A stretch of DNA of 64,000 bases. It comes from Ottelia alismoides. Its lineage: Eukaryota > Streptophyta > Magnoliopsida > Alismatales > Hydrocharitaceae. Positions 50,900 to 62,404 of this stretch are shown here, in pieces (position 1 is the first letter of the stretch; every line of letters begins with the position of its first letter). The stretch is taken from the NCBI GenBank assembly GCA_037367405.1, contig JAZKJV010003138.1, positions 62,001 through 126,000 of the forward strand. Direction: 5' to 3'. Below the pieces are notes generated by a model, which did not search any database, was not told the origin of the DNA, and was given only the letters and a program-made list of their open reading frames with translations. The position numbers were made by a program, and so were the translations under genes.

Positions 50900-51850
50900 T
50901 GCATGGTAATCATTGAGCAGGGAAATAAATATTTTAACTAAAGTTTAGTCAACATAAAAATTCTCTTATTACAGTTCCAACATAAATAGCAACATGTGCT
51001 ACGAAATAAAGTAGCGTAACAAATGTTCCAGTGGGCAAAACGACATCCCTTCATAATCAATGCATCTGTGATCTATACCGGTTCAACTTCACGAGGACGG
51101 GTAGTTGCCTTAAACTAGAAGTTAAATCACAGCTCGTGTTCTCCTGAAAAAACAACAACACATGTTATGAGCTAACGCTCGGTATGTGCCAAGTTGGGAT
51201 CAAGCCGACTAGCGTGGCAAACAAGTCTCCCTAAGCTAAATTTAAACCATTAAAACATAACCTCTTCTATACAATCAATTATCAACACAGTATACAATTT
51301 GCATAATTATCTTATTGCATGTGATACTAACTTGTTCTCATGTACTATCATTATGCGACTCATAATTCCACATAAACATGCATACGAAAGGTGCTCCTTC
51401 TGAAACCGTTCGTTGAAGCCATAATTACATATATACCCTTAAAGTTTCCATATTTGCACATACGCCTTAACATTTTCATATTTTCACAAATACCCTCAGA
51501 ATTTTCCATAGTTGCGCATATGCCCTTTACAATTTCAGAAACTGTACACAATACACATACCATTGATTTGTTTAGTGGTTAAAGTTGTCTTAATTGTTAG
51601 TCCTTAATGGCTTTGGTGGCTTTGCTGGCTTTGGTGGCTTTACCGCTGGCACAAGCGGTCCATGAACATGACATACATGGCAGTGTAGGTACAACTATAG
51701 AGGACTTATCTTTCGCCTCATTCGGTTCCTTGAACCGCACACCCCCGGAAGGCGTTAGCCCCCTTTTGGGCCTACAATAATTGGACTCTAGAGGTGGCTC
51801 CCACCATTCAGTGTAGCACTTAGCTCCGCTTATCATTACGTACCATAATT
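50900..51850 (-). mobile_element. Possible gypsy-type LTR fragment
   Basis: The minus strand at 51180-50940 runs GAGAACACGAGCTGTGATTT, AAGGCAACTACCCGTCCTCG and CACTGGAACATTTGTTACGC, text typical of plant Ty3/gypsy LTRs. To its right at 51836-51597 is an 80-codon minus frame ending in Ala-Thr-Lys repeats (AAAGCCACCAAAGCC). No enzyme domain was seen, so this is a low-confidence assignment. Confidence 0.3.
51433..51552 (+). repeat. Tandem repeat of 28-30 bp, four units
   Basis: Units start at about 51433, 51461, 51491 and 51519, each of the form TACCCTTAAAGTTTCCATAT then TTGCACA, with moderate divergence. Confidence 0.75.
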
Positions 51851-51852
51851 TA

Positions 51853-52612
51853 TGTTAAGGGGGTTCTAATCATCTCCCTATCTATCCCTGTTTTATATAA
51901 AAACAAAATTTTATGTAAACATTTCATTTCCAATCAAGAGGTCTTCACTGAAAAGTCAATACGTATATAACATCTAATGTTATATGTTATATGATACAAC
52001 AGTTTATAGGAATATGCGAAATCTATGATAATCTAATCAGTGATAGTGGATTAATTCTTACCATAACTTCTGTTCGTTCCATAAAATTTTCCAATTTTTT
52101 ATATTCTTTAATTACACGTCAATGGTCCAACAGCTAAGAGAATTTTCTAATTTAACCCTACACACAGATTATGGCAAGGCAAGTTAATATTAACCTTTCT
52201 AAAATGGAGATTCAATGCGCAGCAAGACCCATTCAAAACTGACTCGTTAATTAATTATAGGTTATATCCGGGTATACATACATACATATACATATACATA
52301 TCTATATATAATAAAGGGCTCTCTAAGCAAAATGGTATGAGATCTATTGCCTGATGATAATAGAATGCTCACCATAACTCTCTAAATGTGATATGCTTAT
52401 GCTTCAAAGAAAAAATATATAATTTCTAATAGTATTAACACCAGACAGGGGCACATATATTTCTGATAATATTATCGCCAGATAGAGGCATCTGTAGGTT
52501 TTCTTTGAAGAACTGAGTTTCACCATCTTTCATTTCAATTATTGCAAAATGAATTACAGTTGTTGATAATTGTTAACATCTGACGATATAGATCAACACT
52601 GATGGAATATAA
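51853..52612. other. AT-rich spacer
   Basis: No gene was recognised. The right edge is a TA dinucleotide run next to the Mutator-like element. Confidence 0.45.
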
Positions 52613-52621
52613 ATATATATA

Positions 52622-54020
52622 GGGATATTTACACCCATAACCCTGAGTAATTTCGCAATAACAATCATAACCCTGCATAATCGCGAATTACATGAGAAAC
52701 CTCGAGTAATGGTTAACTCTTACATGACATACCCCTGTGTCATACTCCGTTTGTGATGTCCGTTAATTTTAACGATTTCCGTTAAAAAAACACAAAATTA
52801 TCCCTAAAACTCATTCTTATTTACAATAACATGCCATTATCTTTATCTGCATCAGAACCACCCAGTCCGTGATCGAGCTCAACCCCCCCCCCCCCCCCCC
52901 CGACGCCCGCCTCACCGCCGTCGAGCTCTCCTCGGAGGCTTCCCGTGCCAACCGCTTTTTGCTGCTACCCTGGTCGACCACCCCTGGAGTTGGAGGTCCC
53001 CCTTCCCCCTCAGCGGTCTGCTCCCTCCCTTGCTCGGCCGCCCCTGATGCTCAACCCCCCCCCCCCCCCCCCCCCGTGCGATCTGCTCCCCTGCTCGACC
53101 TGGAACTCAAAGCCCCCTACCCCACCCTCCCTCCCCCGCGGTCTGCCGCCCCTGCGACCCCCCCTCCCCTCCGCCCGCGGTCTGCTCCCTCCCTCCTACG
53201 CGGTCTGCCGCTCACCCCCGCCCGCGCGGTCTGCTCCCTCCCTCCCCCACGGTTTGCCGCGCCCCCTGCGACCCCATCCCCCCTCCTCCTGCGGTCTGCT
53301 CCCTCCCTCCTCCGCGGTCTGCCGCTCCTGCGACCCCACACACCCAGCCCGCACGGTCTGCAACCCCTGCGACTTCTGCAGCCCCTGCGACTACCCCCCG
53401 TCCGAGACCTCCCTCCCTCCCCCGCGGTCTGCCGCCCCTGCGACCCCCCTCCGCCCGTGGTCTGCTCCCTCCCTCCCCCGCGGTCTGCCGCCCTGCGACG
53501 CGGTCTGCTCCCTCCCTCCCCCGCGGTCTGCTGCCCGCGGTCTGCTCCCTCTCCTGCAAAGCCCCCCCCACGGCGACAGAAGCATCCCCCGACAGAGGAC
53601 AGAGGCCCCGTGGTTGCTCCCTCCCCTGCAAAGTCCCCTGCGACAGAGCCCTTCTCCTATCGCATGCCAAACCCCATGTCCCCGCGCCCTGCGCCCGCCC
53701 GCGAATGACCTGCATATGCCCCTTCATCCCATCCCACCGCGACAACCAGCAAGACCTCCCACGCGAGAGAGCTGCCCCTGTCAACAACGCTGTGCGAGCG
53801 AGGAGAAAGACGAGGATTTTTTCATTTAGGTTAATCTCAACCGTTAGACCGTTGACCGGTTAGATTAACTCAACTCTCTGGTTGAGTTAATGAGGTAAAG
53901 TAACGGAAGGTTATAGGTGTAAGACAGCACACTTATTCAGGGTCCTGCGCGTAATTCGCGATTATGCAGGGTTATGATTGTTATTGCGAAACTACTCAGG
54001 GTTATGGGTGTAAATATCCC
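52622..54020. mobile_element. Mutator-like element with about 70-bp TIRs and a GC-rich core (Pack-MULE-like)
   Basis: A 1,399-bp element. The first 70 bases (52622-52691) and the inverted last 70 bases (54020-53951) differ at one position; both begin GGGATATTTACACCCATAAC. Flanks read ATATATATA on both sides (9 bp), but they lie in TA runs, so the duplication is not diagnostic. The outer 200 bp are AT-rich. The core (about 52880-53770) is very GC-rich, with two poly-C runs and many GCGGTCTGC units. Long TIRs plus a foreign GC-rich filling resemble Pack-MULEs, which carry captured host DNA. Open frames of 279 and 294 codons overlap in different frames and are Pro/Arg-rich artefacts. No transposase is present. 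Confidence 0.75.
52885..53560 (+). repeat. GC-rich array of GCGGTCTGC units with poly-C runs
   Basis: The word GCGGTCTGC, with small variants, recurs more than a dozen times between about 53000 and 53545. It is followed alternately by TCCCTCCCTCC and by CGCCCCTGCGACC. Poly-C runs lie at about 52885-52902 and 53057-53075. The G-rich minus strand could form G-quadruplexes. Confidence 0.8.
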
Positions 54021-54029
54021 ATATATATA

Positions 54030-54640
54030 TATATATCTAATCAGCATCGACCCAACTATGAACGGAGGCAATGGTCCATATTTAGCACACACATGTATTC
54101 GACACATATATTTAAAAATCGTAATCCTATACCGATACCTACATTTTGAGATTGTATATTGTGCACATTAAGTAAATACTTATCACAAAGACATATGCCG
54201 ATTCATCGTATAGTATTCCTAAGGGATCGACACATACCTCGAGTCCGACGGATTCACCTAATGGATTGCTACGCCACTTCTCCCCACTCCCGAGCCGACG
54301 TTCTCCTCCACCGAATCGATGTCGACGCTCCCTGTGACGAGAACGATCACCCGATGAGCTCTCTCTGTATATCTCCCTCTCTCCTCTCTCTCTAAATGCC
54401 AAGAACAAGTGACGAGTGGGGGGAGGGGTCCTTAAATTTTTATGCCTCCAATGAGGTAATTTATGGGTCACTAGTACCCATTAATTTCATAATCAAATCC
54501 ATGCTATTGATTGGAGAAATACAAGGAAACTACGGCTGGAAAATATGGGGAAAGCTAACCGTTACAGTATGTACTTGTATTATATTTTCATGTAAAAATA
54601 TACAATACATCATCTTTATTTGAGTCAAGTATTCTACAAG
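54030..54640. other. No supported gene; possible minus-strand leader at 54240-54400
   Basis: The minus strand from 54400 to about 54240 is GA-rich, then GC-rich (GAGAGAGAGGAGAGAGG, then a Ser/Arg-rich frame). It ends at a donor-like GAG|GTATGT near 54239, as in a plant 5' leader exon. No partner exon or domain was identified. Confidence 0.3.
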
Positions 54641-54762
54641 TGACATCAGAGCTTTAGATTATTCTACGGTAAATCCTGAATCTGCATGAACCCATTAAGG
54701 AGTTGGAGCAGCTACTTTCTTCCTCGGTCGGTCGAGGTCGAAGAACCTCCACCCTGATCACC
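54641..54762 (+). mobile_element. Possible relic of a retroelement primer-binding site
   Basis: GTGACATCAGAGCTTTAGAT resembles the copia primer-binding context GTGGTATCAGAGCTTTAGGT, complementary to initiator methionine tRNA. No LTR boundary or gag is readable around it. Confidence 0.3.
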
Positions 54763-54868
54763 GCTGCCAATCATAGCTTGGAGATGAACAAGAACAATAG
54801 AATAACAACGTCTCTGCTGCCAATCATAGCTTGGAGATGAACAAGAACAATAGAATAACAACGTCTCT
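54763..54868 (+). repeat. Perfect 53-bp tandem duplication
   Basis: Units 54763-54815 and 54816-54868 appear identical, starting GCTGCCAATCATAGCTTGG and ending in a CT run that continues as (CT)n. The identity indicates a recent slippage event. Confidence 0.92.
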
Positions 54869-55527
54869 CTCTCTCTCTCCAGACTTCAGAGAATCGATAC
54901 ACGTGGGCTAATCTTTCACAGTTGAGATAGCGTAAAGCTTTTAATCTTGATCCTTGATTCCAATCGGTGGAGAGTTTGCATTGATGCCCCTAGGAGACAT
55001 TGAACTGTAGACCACCTCTTTCATCAAGCAACACACGTGATGGATGTCAAGAGCGAGGAGCATTTGCACATTTAGCCCCTCTATTCTCAGATTTTACAAT
55101 ACCCTCTAAAATTTTAATTAATTACGATTTGTTCCTTGCAAAGGGTTATTTTTTGTAGTAAAGTTTGATTTTTTTTTATTTATGCCAATGTATTTCTAGA
55201 GCTTTTTGGACACTTTAGGCATTGAATTCTTTGGGTGATTTTAGCCGGCCATCCTAGCAACGATTTGAGACTAATTTCGGAGATATTCATCAACGCATTG
55301 AATTTATGGAGATTTTGCGAAGTTTATGCTTTGATTTGATTTGATTTTATTTTATTTGAATGTTTTTAGTTGATCTTTCTTCTTGCTTTCTTTGTTAATT
55401 TTGTTCCTCAATCAAACTCACTTCACTTTATCTCAGCCTATTTAATATCAAGCATACATTATATCACTGCCATAAATACACATCAACTATAATATACATC
55501 CCTGCCATAAATACACATCATCTACAC

Positions 55528-56235
55528 CAGGGTTTAAAAAATCGGACCGAACCGGCCGGTCGGACCGATCGGACCGGGAACAGGCCCCGACCCGGTCGAT
55601 TCGGCCGGTTCTTTGTAATTAAGTTCAACAAAAATAAAAAAGAAAAAAACGGGTCCGACCAGTGGTCGGACCGGGTTGATCCGGATGGTCGGACCGGGTT
55701 GACCCAGTTTTGATGGTTTGGTAATTTTCAAAAAATAAAGGTTTAATTAATGAAATAATGGTATTTTATCATGTATGACATTCTTAACTTCTGCGATATA
55801 AGGTATGTCCCTCTCTTTTTTGGAATATACATTATGTCAATACTTTCTTAAAGTAATTTTCTTGAAATAATATACATAAATTATTATAATATTATATTCA
55901 TATATAATTCTAGAAAATACGACCAACTTTGTAGAGTTTTACTCGAAATAAGCAATCATGTTATTCTATTTAAAGATTTGAAACTTCTAACGATTATTTC
56001 ATTGATATATAAATACATACTTACATATATGTATCCGGTTTTATTGGTTCAGAAAACCGGTTCGACCGTTCTGACCAGTAAATTAAGCCCGGTCCGGTTT
56101 TTTTCGAGTCGATAAGAATGATGACATCATGCTGACGTCATCACCGGTCCGACCGGTTTGGACCGATGGTTCGACCCGGTTGGACCAAATCGAAGATTGA
56201 CCGGTTCAATGTCCGGTCAAGTTTTTAAAACATTG
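55528..56235. mobile_element. Non-autonomous hAT-type element, CCGGTCGGACCG family
   Basis: A 708-bp element with a perfect 8-bp target duplication ATCTACAC (55520-55527 and 56236-56243). Ends: CAGGGTTTAAAAAATCGG and, inward from the right, CAATGTTTTAAAAACTTG. Each end has dense CGGACCG, CCGGTCGG and GACCGGTT variants. The middle is AT-rich and non-coding. Size and plan match the other three hAT-type elements in the window. Confidence 0.88.
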
Positions 56236-56243
56236 ATCTACAC

Positions 56244-56843
56244 TATATAGCAGATCGGATTTCAAAACTGCCGATTTTGATTTCTATTGTTTTCGAAATT
56301 TAGAACCGAATAAAAATACTAAACTCAATTAAAAATATCCTTCATATAAACATGTATGTATCGTCAGAAATCTATAAAAATATAGGATACATATTATACC
56401 ACTTACCTATACCCTCAATTAAAATCCCATAAAAACTTCAAAACATAAAACATATATAAATAAAAACAAAAAAAAGGTAGAGTCAAATAAAAACCTCAAA
56501 ACACAAAAATAAAACCGAACTCTCTACTGATTGAAAATCGAATTTACTCATAGCTGGAGTTGACTCAGTCTAACGCCTCCATGCGTTCGACACTCCTACA
56601 ACTATCCTTATATTTTAGGAGTAACACCTCTTATTCTTAACTTTAGAACTTGAGATATGGGGGTGTTTTGACCCTCAGCACATTTTTCTATTTCATTGTG
56701 CATGTGTTTGTGATTGTGATTGAAAGGGAAAGGATGTAAGACTTTTGGACAAGAGATTCCAAATTGTGCAAATAGACTCCTTATTATTGAAGGCCCTGCC
56801 CCACCTAGACATAATGACCGGACAAAGCCACACCACTTTGTCC
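56244..56843. other. Spacer upstream of the OPR gene
   Basis: AT-rich, no gene recognised. It forms the distal 5' flank of the OPR gene. Confidence 0.4.
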
Positions 56844-56910
56844 ATCAAATAGTAACCCCTATGGGCCCCTGTGGGCCCGATCAAATAGCAGCCCCTATGG
56901 GCCCGATCGC
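56844..56910 (+). promoter_or_regulatory. Duplicated GGGCCC-containing motif upstream of OPR
   Basis: Two 25-bp units (56844-56868 and 56880-56904), both starting ATCAAATAG and ending CCCCTATGGGCCC, lie about 240-300 bp before the ATG. Between them is GTGGGCCC (56871-56878), which matches the TCP-factor consensus GTGGNCCC. TCP factors are known regulators of jasmonate-biosynthesis genes. Function here is inference. Confidence 0.45.
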
Positions 56911-57042
56911 ACTATTGCGTCTATGTTCATAGCAACACAACTTTGTCAATCACAACCAATCCCAAGCTGTCCATCCAATCATGCAAACTCCCAAAGCACC
57001 ACCTCAACTCCTTACCACTTCACTTCCCCTTCTCATCTCCTT

Positions 57043-57049
57043 TATAAAA
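57043..57049 (+). promoter_or_regulatory. TATA box of the OPR gene
   Basis: TATAAAA lies 95 bp upstream of the start codon, after a pyrimidine-rich stretch (CTTCCCCTTCTCATCTCC). The spacing leaves a leader of roughly 60-70 bases. Confidence 0.65.
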
Positions 57050-57143
57050 CTCCTCCCTCGCCTCCCAATTAGCAATGCTAATCATCGCCACCTAATTCTT
57101 TTGTGCTCATAACCCCCAATCGGAGGATCTAAACTCCCAGAAT

Positions 57144-58600
<1,457 letters not shown>

Positions 58601-58905
58601 ATTCCTGACATAAAGAGCAGGTATATGTTCTTGTTTAGTATTGAAAAGGTTTGGATCGGAGTGTTTGATCGAGCTTGTAACTGCACAATCGACACACCTG
58701 GTTTTGTGATGTTTGGCCTTTTGGAGATCACAGTATCTGTCTTTGGAATTAATATGTAATGGATTAAATGGGTAATACACAGATTATAGTTTTCTTCGGT
58801 TGATTTTATTAGTGGTTGGGGCATGGATGAAGTATTCGTTGGCGAGAGTTAGAGACGTTATTAGCGAATTATTGCTTGCAAGATCCTCTATAGGGATCAC
58901 ACCCA
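58601..58905 (+). other. 3' flank and UTR of OPR
   Basis: T-rich sequence with AATTAATATGTAATGG near 58748 as a plausible plant poly(A) region. It ends at the first of two fold-back elements, only about 300 bp past the stop codon. Confidence 0.5.
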
Positions 58906-58914
58906 TGATCACGG

Positions 58915-59115
58915 GGGAGCGGGTCCTCTGCTGGCCAGCAAGGACTGCTGTAAGGGGGGAGGGTGTCCGAGCTGCTCGATCGAGATCGAGCGGTTCGTAC
59001 GAAATTAGGGGTTTTGTGGGCCCTTTGCGTGCGAACCGCTTGATCTCGATCGAGCAGCTCGGACACCCTCCCCCCTTACAGCAGATCCCTGCTGACCAGC
59101 AGAGGATCCACACTC
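58915..59115. mobile_element. Fold-back MITE, Mutator-like, copy 2
   Basis: A 201-bp element with a perfect 9-bp target duplication TGATCACGG (58906-58914 and 59116-59124). Ends: GGGAGCGGGTCCTCTGCTGG and, inward from the right, GAGTGTGGATCCTCTGCTGG. The arms pair over about 85 bp each, including GCTGCTCGATCGAGATCGAG and TGTAAGGGGGGAGGGTGTCC. The loop is about 20 bases. It is the best-preserved copy of the family. Confidence 0.88.
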
Positions 59116-59223
59116 TGATCACGGAGCGTTTAATAACTAAGCTCTGTCATTAGGAAATATAATTTTTCTTAATTGTTTAAGTACTGGGTGCATTAGGAAA
59201 GGGCTTACTTTAACATCAGCACG

Positions 59224-59394
59224 CAGAGAGCAGATCCTCTGCTCTAAACCCGGACCACAGCCCGACCGCTCGATCAAGATCGAGCGGTTCACACGGAATC
59301 CAAATTTTTGTGATCCTTACCGTGTGAATCGCTCGATCAGGGAGCGCGGTCCGCGTTTACAGCAGATCCCTGCTGTATAACAGAGGATCTGCTC
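59224..59394. mobile_element. Fold-back MITE, Mutator-like, copy 3
   Basis: About 171 bp. Ends GAGAGCAGATCCTCTGCT and, inward from the right, GAGCAGATCCTCTG. Inner arms hold CGCTCGATCAAGATCGAGCG. The flanks ATCAGCACG and GCCAGCACG match at only 7 of 9 positions, so the exact boundary is uncertain. It lies 99 bp past copy 2's target duplication in the same orientation. Confidence 0.75.
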
Positions 59395-59403
59395 GCCAGC
59401 ACG

Positions 59404-59998
59404 TGTCCCTCCCCCTGGACCATACGGAAGGCACATCCTCTCCTCATCTTCTTCCCACGTTGTTACTGCTGATTCAACCCACTTTAATGTAACTTTTTCT
59501 ATTTTGTATTTAAATTTATATTATTTTTTCATTATTGATGGATTATATATAATATAAGTTATTTAAAGAGTATAAACTAGTTAAATTTAAAGATTGGGTT
59601 TACGGTGCACAAAAGGTGTTCGATGAAATGCTCAAGCAAAAGTTCATTTTTGTTTACAATTTTATGTATGGAATTCTTATATTACCAATTTCATTGTAGG
59701 ACTTATTTTTTGGAGCTTTGGATTAAAAGCAAGTCGTGATTTGATATGTAGAGGGGATATGCTTTTGTTAGAAACTATGCTTTGTGGGATTTTGAATATA
59801 CAAGTAAATGGATTAGTTTGTTGAGCCAATCTAAGGTCACTCTATTTTAGACATGACCTAAGGTTATCCCAAACTGCAATTTGGATGAGTTTGTTGGCCT
59901 AAACATTTCTCTATTCTAGTTTGTTAGAAACTATGCTCAATGAGTATTATTTACAGAGAGACTGTTGCGAGACAGGCAACAAGCTGCGTTGCCAATCC
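59404..59998. other. AT-rich spacer
   Basis: No gene or element was recognised. It may hold the unrecognised left part of the CACTA fragment ending at 60247. Confidence 0.4.
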
Positions 59999-60247
59999 AA
60001 GAACGAGCGACCACAATGCTTGCTATATGCTCTCTTTTTCTCATATATTGGCATCCATTTTTACAAGAACGAGCGACCACAATGCTCTCTATATGCTAGC
60101 GCATTTCGACCATGTTATGGTTGTAAATGAAATTGTGGCCCCGATCATGCGACCACGCACATTGCGATCACATATGGTAGCATATGCCTTTCTACGAGCA
60201 GAATAGGACTACATGTTTGCTCAAAATAAGTGCATATTCTTGTAGTG
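59999..60247 (-). mobile_element. CACTA terminus, truncated
   Basis: The minus strand from 60247 begins CACTACAAGAATATGCAC, the classic plant CACTA end. It continues with subterminal GTGATCGCAATGTGC, GTGGTCGCATGATC and two GTGGTCGCTCG motifs, the latter in a 32-bp direct repeat (59999-60030 and 60065-60096). The motif GTGGTCGC is shared with the CACTA end at 21074. The opposite terminus and transposase were not found nearby. Confidence 0.7.
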
Positions 60248-60254
60248 TGAGTTT

Positions 60255-61651
60255 CCGGTGTGCACTTCAATAGATTCGCCTCTTGTTTCAATAAGTGGAT
60301 TGAGAAATCCGGGCTCTATGACCGAGCTTTACCTAGGCAGGCGTACCCGGTTAGTTGGGAAATCTTGGACCGAGCACTTAATTCTTTAGACTTCATGAAG
60401 CTCTCCTCTACCAATGACCTTCTCAGATTATCATACTTTCTGCCAAAACGTTATGACCGCATCCAAAATCTTTTAAAATGGAAGGTTTCTGGATCAAGGA
60501 GGATTCCTTTAAATGTGTGGCCCCTTCTGGTCAGAGGAGATAATCCCTTCTATGTCTGGTCCAAGAAATCTGCCTCTTTAAACGAGAAGTAAAAAAGCCG
60601 GACACTACTGAAGTTTTTTTTAATAAAACAAATCCTTGATTGCATAAATGCGATCGAATCTAACTTTGGAAATAATCTAATATCACTGATGGAGGTGAAA
60701 AACCTAAGTAAGTTATACTCCTCTCTTAAATGTCTCATGAGGTATGATTTTGATTATTGGAATCAACGAGCTAAAATCACATGGATTAGGGAAGGAGATA
60801 TTACTTCGAAACAGTTAATCAACTTTGTCGCGATCCATAAATCTAAAAACTAAATCCTTACTTTGAAAGACATTGGAAATTTGGCTCATTCAGACTCAAA
60901 TACGGTAGCAAAATTTGACATTAATTTTTACTCTTGACTTATACTCGGATTCCACTAGATACGAACCCCTTATTTACAGTTTTTTGACTCTTAAATTATT
61001 GGGACGTCAGATCCCCAATGGACCTTACAATCCTTTCTCTCTATATGAAGTGGAGAGAGTCATTAAGAAGTTCAAGAGAAGGAAAGATTCTTGCCCGGAC
61101 AAGATGATCATTGATTTTTTTTTCTAGCTATGTGATAGCTCATTAAGTCAGATTTTATGAACCTCTTTCATTATATGTCTTCTGAGAATTTTGAAGGTGA
61201 AAATCTCAGGCTTCTAAACCATAAAGAGAGGATTCGAAATTATTGACCTGTTATTTTGATAACTATGTCTTTGAAGATAATTTCTATAATTTCGGCAGAT
61301 AAGCCCAAGATTACAGAAATCATCCCTCCTACTGAAAATATTATTCTTAAAAATCTAGCCACCCATGATTTGGTATTACCTCTGAAATTTAGGCCCTGGA
61401 TTGATGGTACGTTGAGAACCACTGCTATTTCTGCCAACATAAATGGATCTCTTGCGGCTTTTTTTAAAACCTCAAAGAGGGGTCCATCAAGGAGACCCTA
61501 TGCATCTCTTTTATTTTAAATGCGGTCAATGTCCTTGATAGGATGCTTAGCAAAGGCTGCAGTTGCGGATCAAATTAGAGGTTTTAATCAAATATTAATC
61601 AGACTATGCTATACAAAAGAGTTTTATATATCCAGGAAAAAAGGTATGACA
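60255..61651 (+). pseudogene. LINE ORF2 fragment, plus strand, cut by a copia LTR
   Basis: Decayed ORF2 with frameshifts. RAKITWIREGDITSKQ near 60765 matches the family's SxWLKEGDxNTKFFH, SLYEVERVIKKFKRRKDSCP (61037-61096) matches ExxxAIKxLKxxKxPGPD, and LKIISIISADK near 61275 matches KIISKILAxRL. Then QRGVHQGDP near 61475 is the RT block RGVRQGDPLSP, and VNVLDRMLSKG (near 61525) follows. The N-terminal endonuclease is missing, and the sequence stops at 61651 where the LTR starts. It cannot encode a working RT. Confidence 0.75.
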
Positions 61652-62348
61652 TGTTGGATGGGTTCTCCTTCTTGTGGGAACCTATTAGGTTCCATATGTA
61701 TAGGACATTGGTAGTCCTATTTGGAAAAGAAAAAAACAATTAATGATTGGAGAATGAGATCAATTACCTTTTAGGATTACGAGTTATCTTTTCCTAATCC
61801 TATTGGAAGTAGGAGTCTAGGTATCCTTATTTGCTCATCTCCATGGATTATAAATAGGGGGTATGGGGTGCATATCAGGATCATCCCAACACAAGCTCTC
61901 CTTGCACAAAAAAGTAACAAGAGAGAGAGGAAGAAGTAAGAGGGCCCGTGGTTGCCGTGAAGTTTCAAGGGAGTAACTTTTGAAACCGTTCTTCTCCAGC
62001 ATTCTTCCCTACAGTTCGGCGACGGATTTATCCGTTTGGTGATATATCTCCTCTTTAATATTCTCCATTATTTGGTGATTTGTAGCATTGTATTAAAGGC
62101 CGGCCTTTTGTAAGCCCCTCATGGGAGATTACTTCGATTATAGTGCTTGATTTTGTGTTGGGATCAACTCTGTGATTTTTTCCCATCATATTGAGGGTTT
62201 TCCATGTTAAAAATTCTTCGTACATTTGTGGTTGATTTTTTTGTATGGTTGAGATACTTTCTCGTAGTTGATATATCGTGCAGAATCAACCAATCGACTT
62301 TTGTTATTTTTCCGCAATTCAATTTATACAGGAAATCTGTTCCCAACA
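61652..62348 (+). mobile_element. 5' LTR of a Ty1-copia retrotransposon
   Basis: A 697-bp LTR with the required TG...CA ends extended to TGTTGG...CCAACA. TATAAATA (61849-61856) is a promoter TATA box in U3. It is followed at 62351 by the primer-binding site. The 5-bp target duplication cannot be checked because the 3' LTR lies beyond the window. It inserted into a LINE fragment. Confidence 0.85.
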
Positions 62349-62350
62349 AG

Positions 62351-62361
62351 TGGTATCAGAG
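62351..62361 (+). promoter_or_regulatory. Primer-binding site (initiator Met tRNA)
   Basis: TGGTATCAGAG, two bases after the LTR. It is complementary to the 3' end of plant initiator methionine tRNA and is the standard copia first-strand priming site. Confidence 0.9.
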
Positions 62362-62404
62362 TCAGATTCAATGGTAGATTACAGATGGGTTTGGTTCAAG
62401 TAAG

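Noticed and set aside
52869..53829. Open frames of 279 and 294 codons on the plus strand and 191 codons on the minus strand
   Set aside because: They overlap in several frames within a GC-rich repeat array, are almost only Pro, Arg, Ser, Leu or Gly, start and end inside repeats and lack any domain.
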